This document shows, in pieces, positions 51,972 through 61,555 of a stretch of 64,000 nt of DNA. Source of the stretch: Sphingomonas sp. AR_OL41 (GTDB taxonomy: Bacteria > Pseudomonadota > Alphaproteobacteria > Sphingomonadales > Sphingomonadaceae); NCBI RefSeq assembly GCF_029911635.1, contig NZ_JARYTI010000008.1, positions 62,001 to 126,000 on the forward strand, written 5' to 3'. The notes beneath the pieces are model-generated. The model searched no databases. It had not been told where the DNA came from and was given only the letters and a program-made list of their open reading frames with translations. A program made the translations under genes and the position numbers. The number at the start of each line of letters is the position of its first letter. Within the stretch, counting starts at the first letter, position 1.

Positions 51972-53264
51972 ATGAGGAACCGACCGGTCGCCGTCGCTGT
52001 TGCGCTCGCCGCCTTGCTGGCCCCGGCTGCCGCCGTCGCCGCCAACCATCCGACGTTCGATGTCGAGACCGCGACCCGCGCCTATCTCGCGCTGCTGCAG
52101 GGGCCGGCACGAGCCAAGTCCGATGCCTATTTCGAGGGCGGTTACTGGTTGCCGCTGTGGGGCACGCTGGTCGCAGTGGTCATCTACCTGCTGATGTTGC
52201 GCAGCGGCCTGTCGGCGCGTTTCCGTGACGTAGCCGAGCGGCTGGCACCGTGGCGCTGGCTGGTGCCGGCGCTCTATGCCGTGCCGTTCGTCATCACATC
52301 GACGCTGCTGACCTTGCCGTGGACGATCTGGTCGGATTTCGTACGCGAGCGGCATTATGGCCTGATGAGCCAGAGTTTTTCCGCCTGGCTGGGCGAGCAG
52401 GCGATCGGGCTGGGCGTCGCGATCATCGTCAATGCGCTGTTGCTGGTCGCGCTGTTCGCGGTGATCCGACGCTTCCGCCGCACCTGGTGGCTGTGGGGCG
52501 CGGCGACGACGAGCGCGTTTCTCGTCTTCGGCCTGTTGCTTGGCCCGGTGTTCATCGCGCCGCTGTTCAACACCTATACCGAGCTGCCGGCCGGGCCGAT
52601 CCGCGACCGCATCGTCGCGATGGCCACCGCCAGCCATATCCCGGCCGAGCATATCTATCTGTTCGACGCCTCGAAGCAGACCAAGCGCATCTCGGCCAAT
52701 GTCTCCGGGATCGGGCCGACGATCCGCATCTCGCTCAACGACAATCTGCTCAACCGCACCGGCCCGGACGAGATCGCTGCGGTGATGGGGCATGAGATGG
52801 GCCATTATGTCATCGGCCATATCGAGCGCGCGTTGCTGATCATCACGCTGGCGCTGTTTGCCGGCTTCTGGATCCTGCAGCGGATCATCCCCGGCATCCT
52901 GGCGCGATATGGTGCGCGCTGGGGCGTGCGCGACGTCGCCGACCCGGCGGTGCTGCCGCTGCTGGCGTTGCTCGGCGCGGTGACCGGGCTGATCCTGACG
53001 CCGGCGCTCAACACCCTGACGCGCGTGCAGGAAAGCCAGGCCGATGCCTTTGGCCTGAGCGTGGCGCATGAGCCCGACGGTTTCGCCAAGGTGGCGATGC
53101 GTTTGTCGGAATATCGCAAGATCGAACCCGGCCCGATCGAGGAGATGCTGTTCTTCGACCATCCATCGGGCGCGACGCGCGTGCGCATGGCGATGCAATG
53201 GAAGAAGGACCATGTGCCCGGCGCGACGATGGTAACGCCTGCGCTCAAGCTCGACGGCCAATGA
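51972..53264 (+). CDS. M48 family (Ste24-type) membrane metalloendopeptidase
   Basis: 430-aa integral membrane protease. It has a signal-like first segment, about six further helices, the zinc site HEMGH at about 277-281, and the second ligand region ESQADAFGLSV near 356. This is the CAAX-protease/Ste24 form, longer than the HtpX type. Its stop overlaps the following SDR gene by 4 bp. Confidence 0.92.
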   Translation: MRNRPVAVAVALAALLAPAAAVAANHPTFDVETATRAYLALLQGPARAKSDAYFEGGYWLPLWGTLVAVVIYLLMLRSGLSARFRDVAERLAPWRWLVPALYAVPFVITSTLLTLPWTIWSDFVRERHYGLMSQSFSAWLGEQAIGLGVAIIVNALLLVALFAVIRRFRRTWWLWGAATTSAFLVFGLLLGPVFIAPLFNTYTELPAGPIRDRIVAMATASHIPAEHIYLFDASKQTKRISANVSGIGPTIRISLNDNLLNRTGPDEIAAVMGHEMGHYVIGHIERALLIITLALFAGFWILQRIIPGILARYGARWGVRDVADPAVLPLLALLGAVTGLILTPALNTLTRVQESQADAFGLSVAHEPDGFAKVAMRLSEYRKIEPGPIEEMLFFDHPSGATRVRMAMQWKKDHVPGATMVTPALKLDGQ

Positions 53265-54103
53265 CGCGGCGGCTGCTGATCCTCGGGCGCGGTTATACTG
53301 CCGGGCGGTTCGGCGCGGCGATGGGGGCGCGCGGCTGGGACGTGACCGGGGTGACGCGTGACGGGCGCGACGGCACGCTGGCGTTCGGTGATCACGCGGC
53401 GGTGGGCGCGGCGATCGGCGCGGCGGACGCGGTGCTGTCGTCGATCCCGCCCGAGGGTGACGAAGACCCGGCGCTAGCCGCCTATGGTAATGCGCTGGCG
53501 GCGGCGCGCGGCTGGCTGGGCTATCTTTCCTCGACCGGTGTCTATGGCGATGCCGGCGGGGCGTGGGTCGACGAGACCGCGCCGACCGGCACCGGGCGGC
53601 GCAATGCGCGCACGGCGGCGGACGCGGCGTGGCTGGCGCTCGGCGCGCGGGTGTTTCGTCTGCCGGGGATTTACGGCCCCGGTCGTTCACCCTTGGAACG
53701 CGTGGCAAGCGGCGCAGCGCACCGCGTCGAGGTGCCGGGCCAGGTGTTCAGCCGGGTGCATGTCGACGATATCGTCAGCGGGGTGATCGCCGCGCTCGAC
53801 GCGCCGGCCGGGGCATACAACCTCGCTGACGACCTGCCCTGCGCGCAGAATGACGTGATCGAATTCGCGGCGCGGCTGCTCGGGCGGGCGCCGCCGGCCT
53901 ATGTCGCGCTCGACAGCCTGTCACCGATGGCGCGCGCTTTCTATGCCGAGAACCGGCGCGTGGCGAACGGCAAGGCGAAGCGCGTGCTCGGCTGGGCGCC
54001 GCGTTACCCGACTTACCGCGCCGGCCTGCGTGCCCTCAAGGCGATGACCAGGCCTGCGCCCGCCAGCGCCGCGCCCGCGACGGCGAGCCCGGTCCAGCGA
54101 TAG
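53261..54103 (+). CDS. NAD(P)-dependent SDR epimerase-like protein (YeeZ-like)
   Basis: 280-aa extended SDR starting in an ATGA overlap with the M48 gene. RLLILGRGYTAGRFGAAMG is the dinucleotide motif; SSTGVYGDAGG and VFRLPGIYGPGRSPL follow, as in YeeZ/NAD-dependent epimerase relatives. The catalytic YxxxK is not obvious at the usual place (RNARTAADAAW), so activity as a standard epimerase is uncertain. Its 3' end overlaps the convergent EamA gene by 91 bp. Confidence 0.8.
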   Translation: MTRRLLILGRGYTAGRFGAAMGARGWDVTGVTRDGRDGTLAFGDHAAVGAAIGAADAVLSSIPPEGDEDPALAAYGNALAAARGWLGYLSSTGVYGDAGGAWVDETAPTGTGRRNARTAADAAWLALGARVFRLPGIYGPGRSPLERVASGAAHRVEVPGQVFSRVHVDDIVSGVIAALDAPAGAYNLADDLPCAQNDVIEFAARLLGRAPPAYVALDSLSPMARAFYAENRRVANGKAKRVLGWAPRYPTYRAGLRALKAMTRPAPASAAPATASPVQR

Positions 54104-54930
54104 CCCTCGAACAGCGTCGAGAGCAGCATGGCGATGACCGGGACGATCACCCCCGAATAGGCCGCCTTGGCCGGGCCAATCGCGCGCACCACGCCGAAAT
54201 AGAGCGGGAAGGTGAGCGTCGAGCCGATCAAGCCGAGATAGACGATGCCGCCGATATAGGCCGGGCGCCATTCGATCACCGGCGGGCCGCTGAGCACCAG
54301 CGCGATCGCGCCATCCAGCGCCGCGCCGAGCAGCATCGCCACCGCGAGCGTCGGGACCATCGGATAACGCCTCGCCGTGTCGGTCGCCTGCAGCACGTTG
54401 GAGGTCGAGGCAGAAAGAATGGCGAGCGCGGTCAGGCCGATGCCGAGCACCGCCTCGCCCGGCCCGCGCGGGTTGAGCCGAACCTCGTGCAGGAACAGCA
54501 GCGCGATGCCAGCCATCGCCACCGCCGAGCCGAGCAGCAGCTGCGCGCCCATGCGCTGGCCGAGAAAGACCCGGGCAAGGACCGCATTGGGCACCAGCAT
54601 CAACGCGAACACCACCGCGACGATGCCCGAGGTGATATGCTCCTCGGCACGGTAGACGAAGTTGAAATTGAGGCAAAATTGCGAGAGCGCGATGAGCCCG
54701 GCGAAGCGCCAGCCGCGCGCATCGAGCGCGAATGACTCGCGCCGCACCAGCGCGAGCAGCACCATGCCGGTGCCGCCGACGAGGAAGCGATAACAGACCG
54801 ACCAGCTGGGTGGGACGCTCGACACCTGGTCGCGGATCACCAGCCAGGTCGAACCCCACACCAGGGTCACGATCGCGAACGGCAGCAGCACCGCGAAGCG
54901 CGTCGATGAAGGGGCGGTCGTTGCGGTCAC
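54013..54930 (-). CDS. EamA/DMT family permease
   Basis: 305-aa drug/metabolite transporter with ten predicted helices in two EamA repeats: LPFAIVTLVWGSTWLVIRD opens the first, and the second spans about 160-295. The start is GTG 54930; the frame upstream is unrelated. Substrates of this family are mostly amino acids or metabolites exported from the cell. The 3' end overlaps the convergent SDR gene. Confidence 0.85.
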   Translation of the reverse strand: MTATTAPSSTRFAVLLPFAIVTLVWGSTWLVIRDQVSSVPPSWSVCYRFLVGGTGMVLLALVRRESFALDARGWRFAGLIALSQFCLNFNFVYRAEEHITSGIVAVVFALMLVPNAVLARVFLGQRMGAQLLLGSAVAMAGIALLFLHEVRLNPRGPGEAVLGIGLTALAILSASTSNVLQATDTARRYPMVPTLAVAMLLGAALDGAIALVLSGPPVIEWRPAYIGGIVYLGLIGSTLTFPLYFGVVRAIGPAKAAYSGVIVPVIAMLLSTLFEGYRWTGLAVAGAALAGAGLVIALRARRPAR

Positions 54931-55010
54931 GACCAAGCCTTTAGCCGCGCACGCGCCGCTGTCGATGCGCTTCTCTTGATGGGATGATAAGCTGGCCTGA
55001 TCGATCCGGC

Positions 55011-56018
55011 TCAGGCGCCGAGCGCGGCGATCGCCTCGGCGAGCGGGCGGATCGCCTCGGCCTGCTGATCCCACGATATCACCAGCCGCACCTCGCCCGG
55101 TGCCCAGTCGTAAAAATCGAAGCCGAGGGCGCGCAGGCGTGCCGCCTCGTCAGGGCTGGCGCGCAGGAACACCTCATTGGCCTCGACCGGATGGACCAGC
55201 CGTGCGCCCGCCGCATCGGCGAGCAGCGTCGCCCCGGCGTTTGACGCATGGGCATTGTCGCGCCAGCGATCCTCATCGAGCAGCGCGAGCAGCTGCGCGG
55301 CGAGATAACGCCCCTTGGAAAAGAGCAGCCCCGCGCGCTTGCGGCGATAGAGCGTGGCGGCGGCGAGTTCGGGCTTGAAGAACACCAGGCATTCGGCGTT
55401 CATCCCGCCATTCTTGACGAAACCGAAGCTCAGCGCATCGACGCCGGCGCGCCACGTCATCTCGGCCGGGGTGCAGCCGCAATGCACCATCGCGTTGGCG
55501 AAGCGCGCGCCATCCATGTGCAGCCCGAGCCCGCGTGCCTTCGCCAGCGCGCCGATCGCGGCGACTTCGTCGGGCGTGTAGACGCGGCCATATTCGGTCG
55601 CGTTGGTGATCGAGATGGCGTGCGGCTGGACCTGGTGGACGTCGTTGCGCGTCGCGTCGAGCAGGGCCGAAATCGTCTCGACCGTCAGCTTGGCACCCTC
55701 GCCTTCCGCCAGCAGCAGCTTGGCGCCATGGGTATAGAATTCCGGCGCGCCGCATTCGTCATTCTGGATATGCGCGTCGCGGTGGCACACGACCGCGCCG
55801 TGCGGCGGGCACAGCGCGGCGAGCGCGAGGCAATTGGCGGCGGTGCCCGAGGGCACCCACAGCGCCTTTACCGGGGTTTCGAACAGGTCGGAGAAGCGCC
55901 CGTTTAGCTGCCTGCTCCACGCGTCGCCGTCATAGGCGGTGTCGAGCGTGTCGGCAGCAGCCATCGCGGCGAACACGGCGGGATGGACCGGGGCGGCGTT
56001 GTCGGAGAAGAAGCGCAT
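55011..56018 (-). CDS. ltaE: Low-specificity L-threonine aldolase
   Basis: PLP enzyme of fold type I, 335 aa, cleaving threonine or allo-threonine to glycine and acetaldehyde. MRFFSDNAAPVHPAVFAAM is the family start; HMDGARFANAMV near 167 and SFGFVKNGGMNAE near 197 supply the PLP-binding Asp and Lys. The lysine is in FVKNGG, where many homologues have SKG, a variation seen in part of the family. The NRAMP-like gene lies 57 bp downstream on the same strand. Confidence 0.9.
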   Translation of the reverse strand: MRFFSDNAAPVHPAVFAAMAAADTLDTAYDGDAWSRQLNGRFSDLFETPVKALWVPSGTAANCLALAALCPPHGAVVCHRDAHIQNDECGAPEFYTHGAKLLLAEGEGAKLTVETISALLDATRNDVHQVQPHAISITNATEYGRVYTPDEVAAIGALAKARGLGLHMDGARFANAMVHCGCTPAEMTWRAGVDALSFGFVKNGGMNAECLVFFKPELAAATLYRRKRAGLLFSKGRYLAAQLLALLDEDRWRDNAHASNAGATLLADAAGARLVHPVEANEVFLRASPDEAARLRALGFDFYDWAPGEVRLVISWDQQAEAIRPLAEAIAALGA

Positions 56019-56075
56019 GACGGTGCCTTGCTGTGCGGCGCGCGCGGCGTCAACGGGGGGCAGTTTCCTGCGGCG

Positions 56076-57374
56076 TCAGGCCGCGCCGGTGACCACGAAC
56101 CCGAGGAACAGCGCCGAGGCCGCGATCATCACCGCCGTCGCCGTCCAGCCGAAGGCAATTTGCCAGCGCGACACCTTCAACCGCCCCATCGCGCGTGGAT
56201 TGCGCACGATCAGCATCATCACGACCATCACCGGCCCGGCAAGAATGCCGTTGACCACCGCCGCCCAGTAGAGCGCGCGTGCCGGGTCGATCCCGACGCC
56301 GTTGAGCGACGCGCCGGCCAGCGTCGTTACCGCGATCGTCGCGTAGAACAGCCGGGCCGAAAGCGGCTTGGCGTCAAGGCTTCCGGCGAGGCCCGCCATC
56401 TCGGTCACGGCATAGGCGGCCGAGCCGGCCAGCACCGGCACCGCGAGCAAGCCGGTGCCGATGATCCCGACGGCGAACATCGCAAAGGCGAATTGTCCGG
56501 CGATCGGGCGCAGTGCCTCGGCGGCCTGCGACGAGGTGGTGATGTCGCGCACGCCGCTGGCGTGGAGTGTGGCGGCAGTCGCGAAGACGATCGCCAGCGA
56601 GATGATCGTGCTGAACGCCATGCCGGTGAGCGTATCGAGCCGGATGCGCTTGAGCTCAGGCCCGGCCGCAGCGGCCGTCAGGCACAGCGGCTTGGCGTGG
56701 TGGCGATGCTGCTCCTCGATCTCCTGCGCGGCCTGCCAGAAGAACAGATACGGACTGATCGTCGTGCCGAGGATGGCGACGAAGGCGGTCGCATAAGCGG
56801 TGTTGAATTGTACTTCCGGCACGACCAGCGACCGCAGCGCATGCCCCCATGGGACATGCGCGACCGCCACCACGGCGACATAGGTGAACAGCGACAATGT
56901 CGTCCATTTCAGGATCGACGCGTAACGCGGGTAGCTCAGCCCGACCTCGAGCACGATGCACAGCATGCCGAACAACAAGGTATAAAGGGCGCCATTGCCG
57001 CCAACGAGCAGCTTCAGCGCCGCGCCCATCGCGCTGAGATCGGCACCGAGATTGACGATGTTGGCGATCAGCAGCAGCGAGACCATGCACCAGAGAATCG
57101 GCCGGGGATAATGGCGGCGCAGGTTGCGCGCGATGCCCGCGCCGGTGACGCGCCCGATCTCGGCGGCGATCTGCTGGATCGCGACCATCAGCGGGAAGCT
57201 GAGCAGGAAGGTCCAGGCGAGCCCATAGCCGAACTCGGCACCGACCTGGCTGTGCGTGCCGATCCCGCTGGGGTCGTCATCCGCCGCGCCGGTGATCAGG
57301 CCGGGCCCGAGCGACTTCAGGAACGCGCGAAATCCGACGGCTGGCGGTGCTTCGGGTGGGGCGGGGTCGGTCAT
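56076..57374 (-). CDS. NRAMP-family-like divalent metal transporter
   Basis: 432-aa membrane carrier with eleven or so helices, from ATG 57374. The TM1 motif reads DDDPSGIGTHSQVGAEFGYG rather than the canonical DPGN, and the TM6 region reads GTTISPYLFFWQAAQEIEE where Mn/Fe carriers have the MPH motif. It belongs to the DPSG subgroup often annotated as divalent metal cation transporters. The change of metal ligands means its substrate (Mn, Mg or another) is open. Confidence 0.82.
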   Translation of the reverse strand: MTDPAPPEAPPAVGFRAFLKSLGPGLITGAADDDPSGIGTHSQVGAEFGYGLAWTFLLSFPLMVAIQQIAAEIGRVTGAGIARNLRRHYPRPILWCMVSLLLIANIVNLGADLSAMGAALKLLVGGNGALYTLLFGMLCIVLEVGLSYPRYASILKWTTLSLFTYVAVVAVAHVPWGHALRSLVVPEVQFNTAYATAFVAILGTTISPYLFFWQAAQEIEEQHRHHAKPLCLTAAAAGPELKRIRLDTLTGMAFSTIISLAIVFATAATLHASGVRDITTSSQAAEALRPIAGQFAFAMFAVGIIGTGLLAVPVLAGSAAYAVTEMAGLAGSLDAKPLSARLFYATIAVTTLAGASLNGVGIDPARALYWAAVVNGILAGPVMVVMMLIVRNPRAMGRLKVSRWQIAFGWTATAVMIAASALFLGFVVTGAA

Positions 57375-57482
57375 GCAGGACCGTCGCACGCGGCGCCGTG
57401 GGTGGCAACGCAACGATCGACCGTTTCAGGGTCGCGTCGACAGCAGGTGCGATCTGTCAAAGAACCGGTGGCCTCGCCCGCA

Positions 57483-58058
57483 TCAATGGACCGGGCGGCA
57501 ATCGCGAAAGTCCGCTTGCCGGCGCATCGGCCCGACGAGCACGCCACGACGATCGATGCAGCCCCAGCGCCCACCGACATAGCTGCCATATTCGCCCGTC
57601 ATCTTCACCCGGCAACCGATGCAGACCGTCGCGACGCCGCGCGCGAACGGATAGGCGCCATCATAGCGACGCGCGATGGCGAGTCCGAGGCGTTGGTCGA
57701 TATAGCCGATCTTGCCGCTTCGTTGCGACCGGGCGAGTCCGTCGGAAAAGCCCTCCGCGGCATTGTCCATCGTCATCACCGGGGCGGTCCGGCCGTCGCG
57801 TCGCACATGATACCAGCCATCGACATAGATATTGGCCAGGCCATGCCGATCGAAGCCGAGCCGGCGGCGGTGAAACGGGCGCACGCTCATCCGACCGGCG
57901 CGGTCGAGCCGCGCGCAGTGTGCGAAGGTGCCGATATCGTCGTTGAAGGCATAGGTGCAGGAACGCAGCGACGCCTTGTGTCCCGCAGCGGCCGGGGAAA
58001 CGACGGCAATCGAGGCGGCAACCGATGCGATCACGCCGACGGCGCCCGCGTTGTTCAC
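57483..58058 (-). CDS. Exported WG-repeat-like protein
   Basis: 191 aa with a signal sequence (GVIASVAASIAVVSPAAAG). The mature part has WG-type repeats with aromatic-Gly spacing and D-R-x-G turns (FDRHGLANIYVDGWYHV; GKIGYIDQRLGLAI; GGRWGCIDRRGVLVGP) and four or five cysteines that could form disulfides. It starts 4 bp inside the end of the PBP gene (ATGA), so it is coupled to it. A cell-envelope role is inferred from the neighbour only. Confidence 0.7.
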   Translation of the reverse strand: MNNAGAVGVIASVAASIAVVSPAAAGHKASLRSCTYAFNDDIGTFAHCARLDRAGRMSVRPFHRRRLGFDRHGLANIYVDGWYHVRRDGRTAPVMTMDNAAEGFSDGLARSQRSGKIGYIDQRLGLAIARRYDGAYPFARGVATVCIGCRVKMTGEYGSYVGGRWGCIDRRGVLVGPMRRQADFRDCRPVH

Positions 58059-60199
58059 TTCTCGTCGCCGCGCCCCGGTGGCGGCGTGGCACGCTCCTCG
58101 CGGCGGTCGCGCGGCGGTGGCGGGTCGTTGCGCGGAGCGCGGTTGATCTGGATGCTGCCGTCGCGGCCGATATGCAGGTCGAGGCCGAGACCCGAGATAT
58201 TGCCCTCGATCGGCAGCACGTCGTTGCCCGGGGCATCCGCGCTGTCAACCGCATCCGGATCCACCGCGTCGGTCACCGGTTGCGGCGCCTGTTTCGGCCC
58301 GACGCCGAGCCCGCTCTGCATGAAATCGCGCCACACCCGCGCCGGGATGCCGCCGCCTGACAGCCCGCGATTGGGGGTGTTGTCGTCATTGCCGACCCAC
58401 ACGCCGCACACCAGACCATTGGCGAAACCGATGAACAACGCGTCGCGGCTGTCCTGCGTCGTGCCGGTCTTGCCGAAGGTCGGAACCGACAGCGCCGCCT
58501 GGCGCCCGGTGCCGGTCTCGGCCGAGGCCGAGAGCAAATCGAGCATCTGCTCGCGTATGCGGCCGGTCAGCGGATGCTGGCTGTTGGCGATCTCGTCATA
58601 CCAGCTGCGGCCCGGCATATCCTCCAGCCCGCGCACATGGACGGGGTAACTTTCGCCGGCGACCGCGGCATAGGCGGCCGTCAGTTCGAGCAGCGAGACG
58701 GTCGAGGTGCCGAGCGCGATCGTCGTCTCGCTCGGGATTGGGGTCGAGATGCCGAGATCGCGCGCCGCCTTGATTACCGCCGCGACGCCGACCTTCTGCG
58801 TGATCCGCGCCGCCGCGACATTGGACGAGCGCGCGAATGCCTGGCGCAGCGTGATCGGGCCGAGATAGCGCCCATCGGCGTTCTTCGGGCTCCAGTCGCC
58901 GATCGTCACCGGTTCGTCGTCGATCATCGAATCCGGCGTCATGCCCGAACGCAGGGCGGCGAGGTAGACGAACAGCTTGAACGCCGAGCCGGGTTGGCGC
59001 CGCGCCTGCGTCGCGCGGTTGAACGGGCTGTCGGCATAGCTCTTGCCGCCGACCATCGCGACGACGCGACCGTCGGGGCGCATCGCGACCAGCGCGATCT
59101 GCGCCTGGCGCACCCCGGCGCGCGCCACCGCGCGTTCGGCGGCGCGTTGCAGTCTTTTGTCGAGCGTCGTCTTGACCGTCGTCTCGGTGGCGATCTCGCC
59201 GGCATGGTCGCGCGCGGCGGGCAGCACCCAGTCGGCAAAATAGGTGCCGTCGGGCAGGCGCTGGCGCTCGGGCGGTACCGACAGCCGCGCCGGGCCGACA
59301 TCCGCCGCGTCGTCCGCGCTGAGGAAGTGCGCGGCGACCATCGCCGCGACGACGAGCTTCTGCCGTGCGCGCGCGCCCTCGATATTGCCGGTCGGGGCGA
59401 GCCGCGACGGCGCCTTGACCAGCCCGGCAAGCATCGCCGCCTGGCCGATCGACAGGTCTTCGGGCTTGCGGTTGAAATAGTGCCGCGCCGCCGCGCTGAG
59501 CCCGTAAACGTTATCGCCGAAATAGACGTTCGACAGGTAGCGCGACAGGATCTCGTCCTTCGACAGCCACGCCTCGAGCCAGAAGGAGATCAGCAGCTCG
59601 CGGAACTTGCGGCCGGCGGTGCGATCCGAATCGAGAAAGGCGTTCTTGGCGAGCTGTTGTGTGATCGTGCTGCCGCCCTCGTGCAGCCCGCCGCGCGACA
59701 AATTGTGCATGAAGGCGCGCGCGACGCCGCGCGGATCGACCCCCCAATGCGAACGGAAGCGGCGGTCCTCGATTGCAAGAAAGGCGTTGGTGATGTGCTT
59801 GGGCAATTTCGCTGCATCGACCGGCTTGCCGATGATCGCGCCGTGCCGCGCGATCGGCGTATCGTCGTCGGCCAGCAGCGTGATGCTCGGCGGGGTCGGC
59901 GGCTGAAGCGATTTGGACAAAGGCGCGGTGATCGCCAGCCAGGCGACCGCGACGACGAACAGCATGACCATCACCGCCAGCCCGCGCATCACCCAGCGCA
60001 GCCGACGGCGCGGGCGCTGCACCACCGGCAGGTTGCTGGTATAAGCGTGGTTGGGGAAATCTTCGGGTTCGTCGCGGTCGTCGGGCGGATCGCGCCGATA
60101 GTCCGACGCGTAGCGCGACGGCGGCGGCATGCCGCCGGTCAGCTCGAGCGGATCACGACCTTGCGCCGGGCCATCGGGATCGAAGGGATAGGAACGCAT
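58055..60199 (-). CDS. Class A penicillin-binding protein (PBP1-type)
   Basis: Bifunctional peptidoglycan synthase of 714 aa. A Pro-rich cytosolic tail precedes one membrane helix (about 71-91). The glycosyltransferase domain has EDRRFRSHWGVD, GGSTITQQLAKN and KDEILSRYLSNVYFG. The transpeptidase domain has PGSAFKLF with the catalytic Ser, SSN (FARSSNVAAA) and KTGT. A Pro/Arg-rich C-terminal tail follows. It would polymerise and cross-link glycan strands at the inner membrane. Confidence 0.95.
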   Translation of the reverse strand: MRSYPFDPDGPAQGRDPLELTGGMPPPSRYASDYRRDPPDDRDEPEDFPNHAYTSNLPVVQRPRRRLRWVMRGLAVMVMLFVVAVAWLAITAPLSKSLQPPTPPSITLLADDDTPIARHGAIIGKPVDAAKLPKHITNAFLAIEDRRFRSHWGVDPRGVARAFMHNLSRGGLHEGGSTITQQLAKNAFLDSDRTAGRKFRELLISFWLEAWLSKDEILSRYLSNVYFGDNVYGLSAAARHYFNRKPEDLSIGQAAMLAGLVKAPSRLAPTGNIEGARARQKLVVAAMVAAHFLSADDAADVGPARLSVPPERQRLPDGTYFADWVLPAARDHAGEIATETTVKTTLDKRLQRAAERAVARAGVRQAQIALVAMRPDGRVVAMVGGKSYADSPFNRATQARRQPGSAFKLFVYLAALRSGMTPDSMIDDEPVTIGDWSPKNADGRYLGPITLRQAFARSSNVAAARITQKVGVAAVIKAARDLGISTPIPSETTIALGTSTVSLLELTAAYAAVAGESYPVHVRGLEDMPGRSWYDEIANSQHPLTGRIREQMLDLLSASAETGTGRQAALSVPTFGKTGTTQDSRDALFIGFANGLVCGVWVGNDDNTPNRGLSGGGIPARVWRDFMQSGLGVGPKQAPQPVTDAVDPDAVDSADAPGNDVLPIEGNISGLGLDLHIGRDGSIQINRAPRNDPPPPRDRREERATPPPGRGDEK

Positions 60200-60320
60200 C
60201 GCCTGTCTCTCACTCGGCCTGTATGTGTATTACATGAATACGACAGCTTGTGCAAGTCGGCGTGGACGCGAGGGCTGCGTTGCGGCACATCATGGCCGCT
60301 ATACCAGCGGAGGGGCGGGC

Positions 60321-61334
60321 TTGCGAGTAACGATCAAGGACGTGTCGCGAAGCGCCGGGGTTTCGATCAAGACGGTGTCGCGCGTCCTCAACAACGAGAA
60401 ATATGTCGGGGCCGAGACGCGGACGCGCGTCGAGGCGGCGGTCGCCGCGCTCAATTTCCGCCCCAGCGCGGCGGCGCGCTCGCTCGCCGGCAAGCGCAGC
60501 TGGCAGATCGCGCTGATCTGCGACAATCCCAGCCCCTATTATGTCTATGAGATGCAGTCGGGCATCCGCGATCGCTGCGCGCAGGACGGCGTGCGCATGA
60601 TCGCCCAGCCCTATGACCGCGATTCGGCGACGCTGCTCGACGATGTCGAGAGCCTGGTCGATGCGACGCACGTCGACGGGCTGATCCTGACCCCGCCGGT
60701 GACCGATTATCCGCAGGTATTGGATCTGTTGCAGCGCCGCGGCGTGCGTTTCGTGCGCATCTCGCCGGGAACGCAGCCCGACCTCGCCCCATCGAGCTTT
60801 CTCGACAATGAGGCGGCGGCGACGGCGATGACGCGGCATCTGATCGGGCTGGGGCACCGGCGCATCGGCTTCGTCGCCGGGCACAAGAGCTATGCGACCA
60901 GCGCGCAACGCCTCGCGGGCTATATGCGCGCGCTGCAGGAGGCCGGGATCGAACTCGACCTCGGCCTGGTCAAGCAGGGCGGTTACGACTTCGCCTCGGG
61001 GTCGGTCGCCGGAGAGGAACTGCTCGGGCTCGACCGCCCGCCAAGCGCAATCTTCGCGTCGAACGACGACATGGCGGCGGGCGTGCTCGCGGTGGCGCAT
61101 CGCCGCGCGATCGCGGTGCCCGACACGCTGTCGGTCGCCGGCTTCGGCGACGATGCGCTGGCCGGCTATGTCTGGCCGCCGCTGACCACGATCCGCCAGC
61201 CGACGCGGCGCATGGGCTATGAGGCGGCCGACATGCTGCTGTCCGACGAGACGCCGGTGGTCGAGCGCCGCGAGGTGCCGTTCGAGCTGATCGTGCGCGG
61301 CTCGACCGGGCCGCTTTATCCGATCAGGACGTAG
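60321..61334 (+). CDS. LacI family transcriptional regulator
   Basis: 337-aa repressor with an N-terminal LacI helix-turn-helix (VTIKDVSRSAGVSIKTVSRV) and hinge (NFRPSAAARSLAGKRS), then a periplasmic-binding-protein-like sugar domain ending FELIVRGSTGPL. The start is TTG 60321, with GGAGGGG upstream; the frame open to 60225 has no family likeness. It may control sugar or hexuronate genes such as the MFS porter at the right edge, though they are not adjacent. Confidence 0.9.
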   Translation: MRVTIKDVSRSAGVSIKTVSRVLNNEKYVGAETRTRVEAAVAALNFRPSAAARSLAGKRSWQIALICDNPSPYYVYEMQSGIRDRCAQDGVRMIAQPYDRDSATLLDDVESLVDATHVDGLILTPPVTDYPQVLDLLQRRGVRFVRISPGTQPDLAPSSFLDNEAAATAMTRHLIGLGHRRIGFVAGHKSYATSAQRLAGYMRALQEAGIELDLGLVKQGGYDFASGSVAGEELLGLDRPPSAIFASNDDMAAGVLAVAHRRAIAVPDTLSVAGFGDDALAGYVWPPLTTIRQPTRRMGYEAADMLLSDETPVVERREVPFELIVRGSTGPLYPIRT

Positions 61335-61360
61335 CTCCCCGGTTTTCGGAAAGAAGATTT

Positions 61361-61510
61361 GTTCGCGCGGAGGCGCGAAGGCGCGGAGGGGTTGCGTGCC
61401 GGGTTAGGTCGCGCGTCAGCAAATCGACTCACGCGCGCCGCGTCGGTTGCGGTTTTTGCTGACGCGGAACATTCGCCACAGAGGCGAGCTCTCCGCGCCT
61501 CCGCGCGAAC
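61361..61510. repeat. Dispersed GC-rich inverted repeat, second copy
   Basis: GTTCGCGCGGAGGCGCG at 61361 faces CTCCGCGCCTCCGCGCGAAC at 61491-61510, followed by six A. The arms are of the same family as 44927-45059. It lies between convergent lacI and yeiH-like genes. Confidence 0.65.
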
Positions 61511-61555
61511 AAAAAAGGCGCGACCTCGCCCTGCGCGGTGCTGTGGCGAAAGGAA

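Noticed and set aside
48451-53708. Antisense frames opposite pepN and the M28/M48 peptidases
   Set aside because: Biased Arg/Ala/Gly-rich translations typical of the opposite strand of high-GC genes.
55983-60550. Plus-strand open frames opposite ltaE/NRAMP and the PBP gene (over 650 and 880 codons)
   Set aside because: No domain or start signal, and the minus-strand genes have intact catalytic motifs.
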